Shown here: positions 34,917-42,860 of the stretch, piece after piece
Layout: each line of letters opens with the position of its first letter
Position numbering within the stretch: position 1 is the stretch's first letter
From: Chitinophagaceae bacterium
GTDB lineage: Bacteria; Bacteroidota; Bacteroidia; Chitinophagales; Chitinophagaceae
NCBI GenBank assembly: GCA_016710935.1
Contig: JADJTY010000009.1
Location: 186,001-250,000 of the forward strand
Length of the DNA stretch: 64,000 bases
Direction of reading: 5' to 3'
Notes under the pieces: generated by a model
Database searches by the model: none
What the model was told of the DNA's origin: nothing
The model's input: only the letters and a program-made list of their open reading frames with translations
Program-made: the position numbers and the translations under genes

Positions 34917-35942
34917 TTATTTACTGCCAATAATTTCTGAAAAGGTATTTTTCTTCTTCAGAAAATGAGCCCATATAACCGAGCCTTTAAAGAACCCTGC
35001 TGGTTTTCCACCTTTTTTCACCGGAAATACAGATTGCCTTTTACCAGAAAATAACCAGCCCGTAAAATGCAGATGCGCCTTACATATTGCAAAAAAATAC
35101 CCCCGGTCGCCACTTAACAAACCCCGCCAGGCAGATAATGCATCAAGCTGCATTCTAATGGGTACTTTCCAGCAAGCCGCACCCAATGAAAGGTTTTTAC
35201 AAAGCATTATCAGGTTATTCCGGAAATTAAGGAAGGCTTTCAGGCTGTTACCTTTTGGTAAAGTACCACCGCCCACATGATATACAACCGATGCCGGCTG
35301 TACATAAATTTTATAGCCAGCCAGTTGTGCCCGCCAGCAAAGATCGATCTCTTCCTGGTGTGCAAAAAAGAATGCATCAAATCCTTTCAGTTCATGAAAA
35401 ACAGCAGCCCGTATAAAGAATGCAGCGCCACTGGCCCAAAAACAAGGAGCAGCATCATCATATTGCCCGGTATCTTTTTCGCAGTAGTCAAAAATGCGGC
35501 CCCGCATAAAGGGATATCCAAAATTATCCAGCCAACCCCCGCTGGCTCCGGCATATTCAAACAGTTCTTTATTATTATATGCCAGCAATTTTGGCTGGCA
35601 GGCGGCAATGGCCATATCAGATTCCATTAATTCAATCACAGGTTCTATCCAGCCCGGCGTTACTTCCACATCGCTGTTCAATAAAACATAGTAATCTGCA
35701 GCCACCTGCTGTAATGCCGTATTATAGCCTTTGGCAAAACCCTGATTACTGTTGTTCTGTATAATTTCAATTCCGGCATATTGTGCCTTTAAAAATGCGA
35801 TCGAATCATCTGTTGAAGCATTATCAGCAACAATGATTTTTTTGTGCCCATAAGTTGATGCAAGCACAGATGGCAAAAATTTCTCTAAAAAATTTCTGCC
35901 ATTCCAGTTTAAAATAACAATTGCTACTGTTGGGGTTTGCAT
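34917..35942 (-). CDS. Family 2 glycosyltransferase
   Basis: 341 residues of GT-A fold. The N terminus VAIVILNWNGRNFLEKFLPS, the nucleotide-binding ADNASTDDS, and the metal-binding LLNSDVEVTPGW are typical; HQEEIDLCWRAQLAGYKI carries the catalytic ED-type region. It resembles rhamnosyl/GT2 enzymes adding sugars to surface polysaccharide, but the substrate is unknown. No polysaccharide cluster surrounds it. Confidence 0.92.
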   Translation of the reverse strand: MQTPTVAIVILNWNGRNFLEKFLPSVLASTYGHKKIIVADNASTDDSIAFLKAQYAGIEIIQNNSNQGFAKGYNTALQQVAADYYVLLNSDVEVTPGWIEPVIELMESDMAIAACQPKLLAYNNKELFEYAGASGGWLDNFGYPFMRGRIFDYCEKDTGQYDDAAPCFWASGAAFFIRAAVFHELKGFDAFFFAHQEEIDLCWRAQLAGYKIYVQPASVVYHVGGGTLPKGNSLKAFLNFRNNLIMLCKNLSLGAACWKVPIRMQLDALSAWRGLLSGDRGYFFAICKAHLHFTGWLFSGKRQSVFPVKKGGKPAGFFKGSVIWAHFLKKKNTFSEIIGSK

Positions 35943-36076
35943 TTTTAATACCAGCCATAGTTACCTGATCGTTCATTTTCAGTGCCACTATTTAGCTTTA
36001 CCGTGTTTTGCACAAACATACTATATTTCTTAATGCCCGATGGCAGTGCATCTCAGTTATTCCTTATTTTTACTGC

Positions 36077-37228
36077 ATGTTTAATTCTCTGCTTAACTGG
36101 CGTACTGTTTTGGCTGTAATTGCAATTGCCATTGTAACGGGCACCGTATTTTACTCAAACCACCTGGCAAAAAAGATTGCTGCAGAAGAGAAACAAAAAA
36201 TTGAGCAGTGGGTTGAAGCAACTAAAGACATTGCAAATTCCGGGAGTACCCCTTCAAATCTGGTGAACCTGGTATTTACAGAAAACAGTAAAGAGATTCC
36301 TATGATATTGACTAATGAAAAAGACAGTATCATGGATAACCGCAATCTTGATTCGGCAGAGATCCTCAGGAACAGATCGTACCTGGTTGATAAATTCAAT
36401 GAATTTAAAAAATTAAATGCGCCTATCATTTGGCAGAACCCATATGATTCGCTGCAAACCAACAAGGTTTTCTATGGTGAATCTGTTTTATTAAAACAGG
36501 TACGATACTTCCCCCTTGTACAGCTATTTATCGTAGCGTTATTTATCATTATTACGTTGATCGCAATTTCTACCCGTAATAAATCTACACAAAACCAGGT
36601 TTGGGCAGGTATGGCAAAGGAAACTGCACATCAACTGGGTACTCCGCTCACCTCTCTGCAGGGTTGGGTGGAAATGTTGAAAGAAACGCCCGGCATGGAA
36701 AAAATTGTTCCCGAAATGAGTAAAGATGTTGACCGGCTGAAACTGGTTAGCGACCGGTTTGGAAAAATAGGCAGTACTCCCCAGCTGGAACTGAATGATA
36801 TTATTGTACAGGTTGAAAACATGGTAAGCTATATAAAAAGAAGATCACCGGAAAGTGTTGCATTCAATATTAACAGCTATGGCGAGAGCGAAGTAAAAGC
36901 AATGATAAACGGTCCGCTGTTTGACTGGGTGATTGAAAATTTATTAAAGAACGGACTGGATGCCATGGAAGGCAAAGGCACCATACAGGTAAATATAAAA
37001 AACGAAACTGCCCAGGTTATGGTTGATGTTATTGATTCGGGTAAGGGTATCAGCAAACAAAATATAAGTAAGGTTTTTAAACCAGGGTTTACTACCAAAA
37101 AACGTGGCTGGGGACTGGGTTTAACACTTTGCAAACGAATCATAGAACAGTATCATAATGGAGAATTATTTGTTAAACAATCTGAACCTGGTAAAGGCAC
37201 CACCTTTAGAATTGTATTGAGGAAATAA
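36077..37228 (+). CDS. Membrane sensor histidine kinase
   Basis: 383 residues from the ATG at 36077 (MFNSLLNWRTVLAV), chosen because the upstream 23 codons precede a proper N-terminal membrane segment and look non-coding. Membrane segments at about 9-30 and 147-168 enclose a periplasmic domain of about 115 residues. Phospho-acceptor His185 lies in AKETAHQLGTPLTSLQGWVE; N box VIENLLKNGLDAM, G boxes DSGKGI and GWGLGLTLCKRII. No adjacent response regulator, so it is an orphan. A tRNA-Leu follows on the same strand with its own promoter. Confidence 0.88.
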   Translation: MFNSLLNWRTVLAVIAIAIVTGTVFYSNHLAKKIAAEEKQKIEQWVEATKDIANSGSTPSNLVNLVFTENSKEIPMILTNEKDSIMDNRNLDSAEILRNRSYLVDKFNEFKKLNAPIIWQNPYDSLQTNKVFYGESVLLKQVRYFPLVQLFIVALFIIITLIAISTRNKSTQNQVWAGMAKETAHQLGTPLTSLQGWVEMLKETPGMEKIVPEMSKDVDRLKLVSDRFGKIGSTPQLELNDIIVQVENMVSYIKRRSPESVAFNINSYGESEVKAMINGPLFDWVIENLLKNGLDAMEGKGTIQVNIKNETAQVMVDVIDSGKGISKQNISKVFKPGFTTKKRGWGLGLTLCKRIIEQYHNGELFVKQSEPGKGTTFRIVLRK

Positions 37229-37241
37229 TCTTTTACATTTG
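37212..37241 (+). promoter_or_regulatory. Promoter of tRNA-Leu(GAG)
   Basis: TTG at 37212-37214, 19-nt spacer, TACATTTG at 37234-37241, 14 nt before the tRNA. The -33 box lies inside the end of the kinase gene. Confidence 0.65.
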
Positions 37242-37255
37242 CAAATTCTTATTAA

Positions 37256-37339
37256 GCCCGGGTGGCGAAATTGGTAGACGCACCACCTTGAGGTGGTGGC
37301 GCTGGAAACGGCGTGCTGGTTCGAATCCAGTCTCGGGCA
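37256..37339 (+). tRNA. tRNA-Leu (anticodon GAG)
   Basis: 84 nt: acceptor GCCCGGG / CTCGGGC, D arm GCGAAATTGGTAGACGC, anticodon stem CCACC / GGTGG with loop TTGAGGT, long variable arm, T arm GGTTCGAATCC. CCA not encoded. Confidence 0.96.
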
Positions 37340-37340
37340 C

Positions 37341-37370
37341 AAAAGCGAAGTTTTTACTTCGCTTTTTTTA
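37341..37370 (+). terminator. Terminator of tRNA-Leu(GAG)
   Basis: Hairpin AAAAGCGAAGT / ACTTCGCTTTT followed by a T run, directly after the tRNA. Confidence 0.9.
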
Positions 37371-37398
37371 TTTTTATTATCCCTCTATTAAAAAATTC

Positions 37399-37428
37399 TT
37401 GAAAATTTGAATTTTATGACTATTTTTG
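37399..37428 (+). promoter_or_regulatory. Promoter of the Fic gene
   Basis: TTG at 37399-37401, 19-nt spacer, TATTTTTG at 37421-37428, 22 nt before the ATG: a textbook Bacteroidota promoter. The HTH of the Fic protein might act here, but no operator is evident. Confidence 0.65.
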
Positions 37429-37450
37429 TCATGTCATTTATATTCATTTC

Positions 37451-38449
37451 ATGAAATTTTTAAAAGATATACTAAAAGAGGCCAGAACGGGAAAAGGTAT
37501 GCTTACCCGGGAAGTAGCTCATGTAGTGGGAATAGATCAGGCCTTAATAAGCAAATTTGAAACAGGAGTTAGAAAACCCAGCCGGAAACAGCTTGTAAAA
37601 TTTGCAGAAGTGTATGACATAAATGAAAAGGATATACTTATCCCATGGTTAAGTGAAAAAATTGCTTATGAATTGCTGGGAGAAGAATATGGAAATGAGG
37701 CTTTGTTGCTTGCTGATGACATTGTACAGTATAACGCAGGCAGGCAAAAGACTGCCACAGCACAAATTGCAAAAGATGATCTGCAGAAAATTGATGCCTT
37801 AAAAAAGCAGTTAAATAAATTCAGGCATTTGGATAGTTATCGCATTACGCAGGCCCTTGAACTTGAATATACTTTTGAAAGCAACCGTATTGAAGGCAAT
37901 ACGTTAACCCTTAAAGAAACCGACCTGGTTGTAAATGAAGGGTTAACCATCGGCGGTAAAAGTATGAGAGAACATCTGGAAGCCATTAATCATGCTCATG
38001 CTATTGAGTTTATAAAAGAATTGGTACATAAAAAAACGGTAATTAATGAGCGGCTGTTACTGCAAATTCATAACCTGATATTACGGGGTATTGATAATGA
38101 AAATGCAGGGCGATACCGCTCCGTTCAGGTGATGATAAAAGGAAGTAAACATACACCGCCGCAGCCTTTTCTGGTACCCAGGCAAATGGAAGAATATTTT
38201 GTATGGTATCAAAAAAATAAAAAGTTGCTGCACCCGGTAATGTTAGCAGCCGAAATGCATGAAAAGCTGGTTACCATTCATCCGTTTATTGATGGAAATG
38301 GCCGTACGGCAAGGCTTTTGATGAACATGATACTCCTGCAGCATGGTTTTGTAATTGCCAATATCAAAGGCGATGCCGGCAGCCGGATAGCATATTATGA
38401 AGCACTTGAAAAAGTACAAACTAAAAAAAAGCTACAGTGCATTTATTGA
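37451..38449 (+). CDS. HTH-Fic family protein (AMPylase), C terminus frameshifted
   Basis: 332 residues in the open frame. The N-terminal Cro/CI HTH (about 5-65) is followed by a Fic domain. The complete active-site motif HPFIDGNGRTAR is at 277-288, and the class II inhibitory motif SNRIEGN at 144-150, so activity would be self-inhibited. Fic proteins usually transfer AMP to Tyr, Ser or Thr of a target protein. After an A8 run (38423-38430) the frame ends in KLQCIY; with seven A's it would read KKSYSAFIEFIAQTEADALS and stop at 38505-38507, which fits the family. Only the extreme C terminus is affected. It may be a sequencing error, a real mutation, or slippage. Confidence 0.85.
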   Translation: MKFLKDILKEARTGKGMLTREVAHVVGIDQALISKFETGVRKPSRKQLVKFAEVYDINEKDILIPWLSEKIAYELLGEEYGNEALLLADDIVQYNAGRQKTATAQIAKDDLQKIDALKKQLNKFRHLDSYRITQALELEYTFESNRIEGNTLTLKETDLVVNEGLTIGGKSMREHLEAINHAHAIEFIKELVHKKTVINERLLLQIHNLILRGIDNENAGRYRSVQVMIKGSKHTPPQPFLVPRQMEEYFVWYQKNKKLLHPVMLAAEMHEKLVTIHPFIDGNGRTARLLMNMILLQHGFVIANIKGDAGSRIAYYEALEKVQTKKKLQCIY

Positions 38450-38505
38450 GTTTATAGCGCAAACAGAAGCGGATGCTTTATCACAATACATCGGTATTTT
38501 AAGTT

Positions 38506-38541
38506 AACAGGATGATACTGCAATTGTATCATCCTGTTTTG
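38506..38541 (+). terminator. Terminator after the Fic gene
   Basis: Hairpin AACAGGATGATAC / GTATCATCCTGTT with a 6-nt loop, followed by TTG. It starts directly at the reconstructed Fic stop (38507), which supports that as the natural gene end. Confidence 0.8.
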
Positions 38542-38573
38542 TTACATATGCTTATCTTGTAAAAAAATAAATA

Positions 38574-39725
38574 ATGGGAACCGAAATTACCTGCCCCAGT
38601 TGTGGCCACCAGTTTGAACTAAATGAAAGTCTGAAAAATGAGGTTGAGAAAGAACTGCGTGGTAAAATGGTAGACTGGCAGAAGAAAAAAGAAGAAGAAT
38701 TTGAAAAGCAAAAGAATCTTTTACTTACAGATGCATTGAAAAAAGCAGGCGAAGAAACAGCCGCTAAAATGAAGTCGCTTGAAGAAGAAGCAAAAATTAA
38801 AACACAACAGCTTCAGGATCTGCAGAAAAAAGAACTCGATCTGATGCGTGATAAAAATGCACTGGAAGAAAAACAAAAGAACCTGGAGGTAGAGATCGAA
38901 AAAAGATTCCTTGAAAAAAGGAAAGAAATTGAAGATAGCGCCATTAAACGTGAACAGGAACTATTTGACCTGAAAACAAAAGAATATAAGCTGCAGATGG
39001 AGCAGCAACAAAAACTGATCGAGGAACTAAAACGCAAAAGTGAACAAGGCAGTATGCAGTTGCAGGGTGAAAGCCAGGAGATCTTACTGGAGGAAATTAT
39101 AAAAGAGAATTTTCCATTTGACCTTATTGATGAAGTTGGGAAAGGTGTAGAAGGCGCTGATTGTATTCAAACAGTAAGAAACAGTATTGGGATCGTTTGT
39201 GGTAAAATTATTTATGAAAGTAAACGAACCAAAGGATGGAGTAATAACTGGGTAGATAAATTAAAAGCAGATAAAAGAAATACAGGTGCCGACGTAGCTA
39301 TACTGGTAACGCAAACCTTTCCGAAAGATATGAATGGCTTTGGTGAAAAAGATGGTATATGGCTCTGTAATTTCAGTGAAGTTGGCGGCGTTGCTCATTT
39401 GCTCCGCAACGGAATTATAAAAGTGTACGAAGCGCAAAAAGCACAGGAAGGCAAAGGCGATAAAATGCAGATGCTCTATGATTACCTTACCGGCAATGAA
39501 TTTCGTGGACAGGTAGAAGCTATTATGGAAGGCTTTATGGCCATGAAGCAGGGAATCACCAAAGAGCGCATCCAGATGGAAAAGATCTGGAAGGAACGCG
39601 AAAAACAACTGGAAAAAGTTTTGATCAGCACCAGCGGTATGTACGGATCAGTAAAAGGAATTGCCGGAGCATCCATTGGCGATATTCCACTGCTGGATGG
39701 AAATGAGGATGACATGGCTCATTAA
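38574..39725 (+). CDS. DUF2130 family coiled-coil protein
   Basis: 383 residues. A zinc-ribbon-like start (ITCPSCGHQFEL) leads to a long coiled coil at about 20-155. The DUF2130 domain (about 160-360) contains FPFDLIDEVGKGVEGADCIQ, GKIIYESKRTKGWSNNWVDK and NEFRGQVEAIMEGFMAMKQG. The ADC...ESKR spacing resembles a PD-(D/E)XK nuclease core, so a DNA-processing role is possible but unproven. It overlaps the convergent PPTase gene by 4 nt. Confidence 0.85.
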   Translation: MGTEITCPSCGHQFELNESLKNEVEKELRGKMVDWQKKKEEEFEKQKNLLLTDALKKAGEETAAKMKSLEEEAKIKTQQLQDLQKKELDLMRDKNALEEKQKNLEVEIEKRFLEKRKEIEDSAIKREQELFDLKTKEYKLQMEQQQKLIEELKRKSEQGSMQLQGESQEILLEEIIKENFPFDLIDEVGKGVEGADCIQTVRNSIGIVCGKIIYESKRTKGWSNNWVDKLKADKRNTGADVAILVTQTFPKDMNGFGEKDGIWLCNFSEVGGVAHLLRNGIIKVYEAQKAQEGKGDKMQMLYDYLTGNEFRGQVEAIMEGFMAMKQGITKERIQMEKIWKEREKQLEKVLISTSGMYGSVKGIAGASIGDIPLLDGNEDDMAH

Positions 39726-40348
39726 TGCGCTGTTAACACCCAGGTCAAAAAATTATTATTGTAAAATAAGTAATGAATATCCAGTTCAAACTCATTTCTA
39801 AAAATACATTGTACAGTACCCTGTTCCGGCAAGCCTGTTATAGATCGTAGTTTAATGTCTTTTTTGAAATCCACCTGCCCCCTGCCCCACCATTTAAAAA
39901 CAGATTCTTTAACGCTCCAGTAAAGCGTTAAACATTGAATATTGGGCATTGGGCATTGAACATTGAGCATGTTCAATTCATCCTCATAAATAAATTTATG
40001 CTGTAACTGCTCAATTTTTTCATTCAGCAGTTCCACATCCACTCCTACCCTGTGTGTTTTACTAACCATGGCAGCGGCGTAATCGCCACCATGCGAAATA
40101 GAAAAATGAAAGGGCTCATTCTCCAAAAAAGGTTTTTTTGTATCAGCAATCTGTATCAACTCAACCGGAAAATCAGGATACATTTCTTTTAGTAAAAGCC
40201 GTCCTGCCAGGTGTTGCAACCGCTTATGCCAGTGTTTTATCTCCCGTTGTACGGGCACAACTGACAGGAAGAAATCTTCCGGCTCGGTTATATGCCACAT
40301 GGCGATTTTGGTTGTGGCGTTAATATTTTGTTGATAAACGAGGGGCAT
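39722..40348 (-). CDS. 4'-phosphopantetheinyl transferase (Sfp-type) with a coding repeat
   Basis: 208 residues from the ATG at 40348; the longer open frame upstream only reads through heptamer repeats and is rejected. It moves phosphopantetheine from CoA to carrier proteins. Magnesium-binding GVDVE at 102-106 and YWSVKES at 143-149 are intact, and SISHGG at 83-88 is the usual P1-like motif. Between FIYEDELNM and LTLYWS the sequence LNVQCPMPNIQC (128-139) is encoded by five heptamers (39933-39967) and looks like a repeat insertion in the loop before the catalytic helix. It may tolerate this since the loop is variable. No acyl-carrier or NRPS genes are near. Confidence 0.88.
   Translation of the reverse strand: MPLVYQQNINATTKIAMWHITEPEDFFLSVVPVQREIKHWHKRLQHLAGRLLLKEMYPDFPVELIQIADTKKPFLENEPFHFSISHGGDYAAAMVSKTHRVGVDVELLNEKIEQLQHKFIYEDELNMLNVQCPMPNIQCLTLYWSVKESVFKWWGRGQVDFKKDIKLRSITGLPEQGTVQCIFRNEFELDIHYLFYNNNFLTWVLTAH
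39933..39967. repeat. Heptamer repeat inside the PPTase gene
   Basis: Five in-register units: CATTGAA, TATTGGG, CATTGGG, CATTGAA, CATTGAG. They lie wholly inside coding sequence. Confidence 0.85.
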
Positions 40349-40356
40349 TAAGACAA

Positions 40357-40384
40357 TTTTAGATTTTAGATTGCAGATTGTTGA
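40357..40384. repeat. Heptamer repeat upstream of the PPTase gene
   Basis: Four units TTTTAGA, TTTTAGA, TTGCAGA, TTGTTGA, 9 nt upstream of the PPTase start. Further upstream (40441-40476) is a GCCTACCGGCAGGC inverted repeat in the divergent region before dcd. Confidence 0.75.
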
Positions 40385-40512
40385 ATTTAAATTAACGCAT
40401 GAATTAAATTGTTGAATAAAGGTATGACGTAAAAGAGTGCGACGCAACTTGCCTACCGGCAGGCAGGCGATGTCGCCAAAAGTACAAATGCCTGGTACAA
40501 AAAAATAAAAAC

Positions 40513-41049
40513 ATGATCTTAAGCGATAGCCGCATTTTAGAAGAAATTGAAAAAGGTACCATTAAAATTGTTCCCTACGACAGGGATTGCCTGGGCAGTA
40601 ACAGTTACGATGTGCATTTGGGTAAACATCTTGCCAAATATGTAAACAAAGAACTGGATGCGAAAGCACACAATACCATTGAGCATTTTGATATTCCGGA
40701 AGAAGGCATTGTTTTATACCCGCACGAATTTTACCTGGGTGTAACGGAGGAATACACCGAGACCCATGCCCATGTTCCTTTCCTGGAAGGTAAATCCAGC
40801 ACGGGCCGCCTGGGTATTGATATTCACGCTACAGCGGGTAAAGGCGATGTGGGCTTTTGCGGTAACTGGACTTTAGAAATTTCAGTAAAGCAGCCGGTAA
40901 AAGTGTATGCGGGTATGCCTATCGGGCAGTTGATCTATTTTCCGGTTGATGGAGAAATTGAAGTTAAATACAACCAGAAAAAAAATGCCAAATACAGCGG
41001 CCAGCATAATAAGCCGGTAGAAAGTATGATGTGGAAGAATAAGTTTTAA
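40513..41049 (+). CDS. dcd: dCTP deaminase
   Basis: 178 residues producing dUTP from dCTP in thymidylate synthesis. The N terminus ILSDSRILEEIEKGTIKIVP and the trimer active-site GKSSTGRLGIDIHATAG are diagnostic, as is the C-terminal KYNQKKNAKYSGQ. It is the mono-functional type by length; a bifunctional Dcd-Dut cannot be ruled out by eye. Confidence 0.93.
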   Translation: MILSDSRILEEIEKGTIKIVPYDRDCLGSNSYDVHLGKHLAKYVNKELDAKAHNTIEHFDIPEEGIVLYPHEFYLGVTEEYTETHAHVPFLEGKSSTGRLGIDIHATAGKGDVGFCGNWTLEISVKQPVKVYAGMPIGQLIYFPVDGEIEVKYNQKKNAKYSGQHNKPVESMMWKNKF

Positions 41050-41085
41050 TGTAAAAAATTGTATTTTGCTGTACAAACAAATACT

Positions 41086-42183
41086 ATGAAACTGATCCTT
41101 TCACTTCGGAAAATAAAATCAGGCCTGTTCATTTTATTAACTTCCCTTTTATTGAGCAATGCGGCTAATGCACAGTTAGACCCTGTTAAAGCCGATTCCT
41201 TTTATAATTTCATCAAAGCTAACCCGCAGCGTTCCGCTGTTTATATTACCCGCAACGACACCGTTATTGCCCGCCTGAATGAAAACAAACTGATGCCATT
41301 GGCCAGCACAGTAGGTATTTTAATAGCCATTGAATTTGCACAGCAATCAACGCATGAAATGATCAATGAAAATGCTTATGTAAGTCTTACAGAAATTGAG
41401 AAATTCTACATTCCGCTTATTGACAGTGCCAATTATAATTCATGGCTTGCAGATGCCAAAGCCCATAATGAAATAAAAAATGGGAGCATAAAACTGGTTG
41501 ATATAGCCCGTGCCCTGATAACGTTTGGCAGTTATACTATTGCCGATTATTTAATGGACCTGCTGGGTTTTGACAGTGTGAAAGAAAATATAGCCACTTT
41601 TAAATTAAAACAACATACAGCGGTTTACCCATTCGCGGGCTCCCTGTTCACGTATCATATACCTAAAAAATCATCAGAAGATAAATTACTAAAATCATTA
41701 AGTAAATACTCCGATAAGAAATACAGTATGGAGGCTTATTACAACCACCTGGATATAAAACAGGACAGTACATTTAAAGAAACTTTTAACCCCGAAAAAT
41801 TTACGCCCAGGCTCATGAAAATGTGGAACGATAATTTACCGGCTTCCACCGCCAAAGAATATGTAATGATAGCCCAGGCTTTAAATAACCGGGAAGTGAT
41901 TGACGAAGACGCCTATTTTCCTATTGGTGAAGTACTTGAACAACCGATGGAGAAAAAAGAAAATCAGAAACTATATAAACACTACGGAGCAAAAACAGGT
42001 AAAACCTCGTACATATTTACACGGGTCTTTTATTTTACACAAAAAGATAAGACCCGGATTGAATCGGCCATTTTCATTAATGGCCTCTCACCTGCCGAAG
42101 AAAAAAAATTAGAGGACTGGCACCCGGCTTTTGAGGCAGTGTATCTTTCAGACCCTGTTTTCAGAAGTAAAGTGCGGTTTTAA
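41086..42183 (+). CDS. Class A beta-lactamase-like serine hydrolase, Lys of SxxK missing
   Basis: 365 residues from the ATG at 41086, which gives a proper signal peptide ending near ANAQ (30). The penicilloyl-serine fold is suggested by MPLASTVGILIAIEFAQQ (70-87) and by KTG at 303-305 in YGAKTGKTSYIFTRVFY. The SxxK motif reads Ser74-Thr-Val-Gly77: the catalytic lysine is a glycine. Bacteroidota relatives typically have STVK at this point (from memory). It is probably not a working beta-lactamase; it might bind substrate or have another chemistry. It overlaps convergent tspO by 4 nt. Confidence 0.7.
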   Translation: MKLILSLRKIKSGLFILLTSLLLSNAANAQLDPVKADSFYNFIKANPQRSAVYITRNDTVIARLNENKLMPLASTVGILIAIEFAQQSTHEMINENAYVSLTEIEKFYIPLIDSANYNSWLADAKAHNEIKNGSIKLVDIARALITFGSYTIADYLMDLLGFDSVKENIATFKLKQHTAVYPFAGSLFTYHIPKKSSEDKLLKSLSKYSDKKYSMEAYYNHLDIKQDSTFKETFNPEKFTPRLMKMWNDNLPASTAKEYVMIAQALNNREVIDEDAYFPIGEVLEQPMEKKENQKLYKHYGAKTGKTSYIFTRVFYFTQKDKTRIESAIFINGLSPAEEKKLEDWHPAFEAVYLSDPVFRSKVRF

Positions 42184-42638
42184 TTGAGCCGCCAGATACT
42201 GTAGTTTAATACGGATGCAAAACTTACCCAGCAGATATACGGAACCAACAGCCATGCTGCTGCAGCATTGATCTTACCAAACCACAAAATGGTTAGCAGT
42301 ATCATTATCCACATCAAAATGATCTCTGCAAATGCCCAACCTGGTTGTTGAAGTTTAAAGAATATAAAGGACCAGAAAAAATTCAACAGCAATTGAACGG
42401 CAAACAGGGCGATGGCTGTTTTTTTTATGCCCGCAGCTGCATCAGATCTCCACACTAAAAAAAGGGCAATGCCCATTAAGACGTACAACGTGGTCCATAC
42501 TGGCGCAAATATCCAGTTGGGTGGATTAAACCAGGGTTTATTGGCAACTGCATACCAGCCATTAACGCCGGATGATGTAAAAAAACCGGCACTTGCACCA
42601 ACCAGCACTGGAATTAAGATGGATATTATAAGTTTCAT
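42180..42638 (-). CDS. tspO: TspO/MBR family membrane protein
   Basis: 152 residues with five membrane helices. NKPWFNPPNWIFAPVWTTLY is the family signature, followed by ALFLVW and the LNFFWSFIFF and LVPYICWVSFASVLNY helices. TspO binds porphyrins and related ligands and is linked to stress responses. Its regulation is not evident; it faces the beta-lactamase-like gene convergently and starts away from the AraC-type gene. Confidence 0.93.
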   Translation of the reverse strand: MKLIISILIPVLVGASAGFFTSSGVNGWYAVANKPWFNPPNWIFAPVWTTLYVLMGIALFLVWRSDAAAGIKKTAIALFAVQLLLNFFWSFIFFKLQQPGWAFAEIILMWIMILLTILWFGKINAAAAWLLVPYICWVSFASVLNYSIWRLN

Positions 42639-42860
42639 TGCTTGTTTTTTGATTTAAAATGAACTATTGTATACCAGATTTTTGCAACAACAAAATGAAA
42701 ACTTTATTGGTTTAACCCCTAAAGCACAGTTTGGTGAAGAGGCAACTGGCTGATGGTGCAAAAAATGAAAATGCAGGTTTCAAATCATAATTTAATACGC
42801 TAAATAAATAACCTGAACGGATATATACCCGTAATTTCCAAAATAAACACTTCATTATAA

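Noticed and set aside
36008..36076. Longer start for the second histidine kinase
   Set aside because: The extension (MHKHTIFLNARWQCIS) precedes a well-placed membrane segment starting at 36077 and looks non-coding.
40349..40447. Longer start for the PPTase
   Set aside because: The extra 33 codons read through heptamer repeats; the Met at 40348 matches the expected N terminus.
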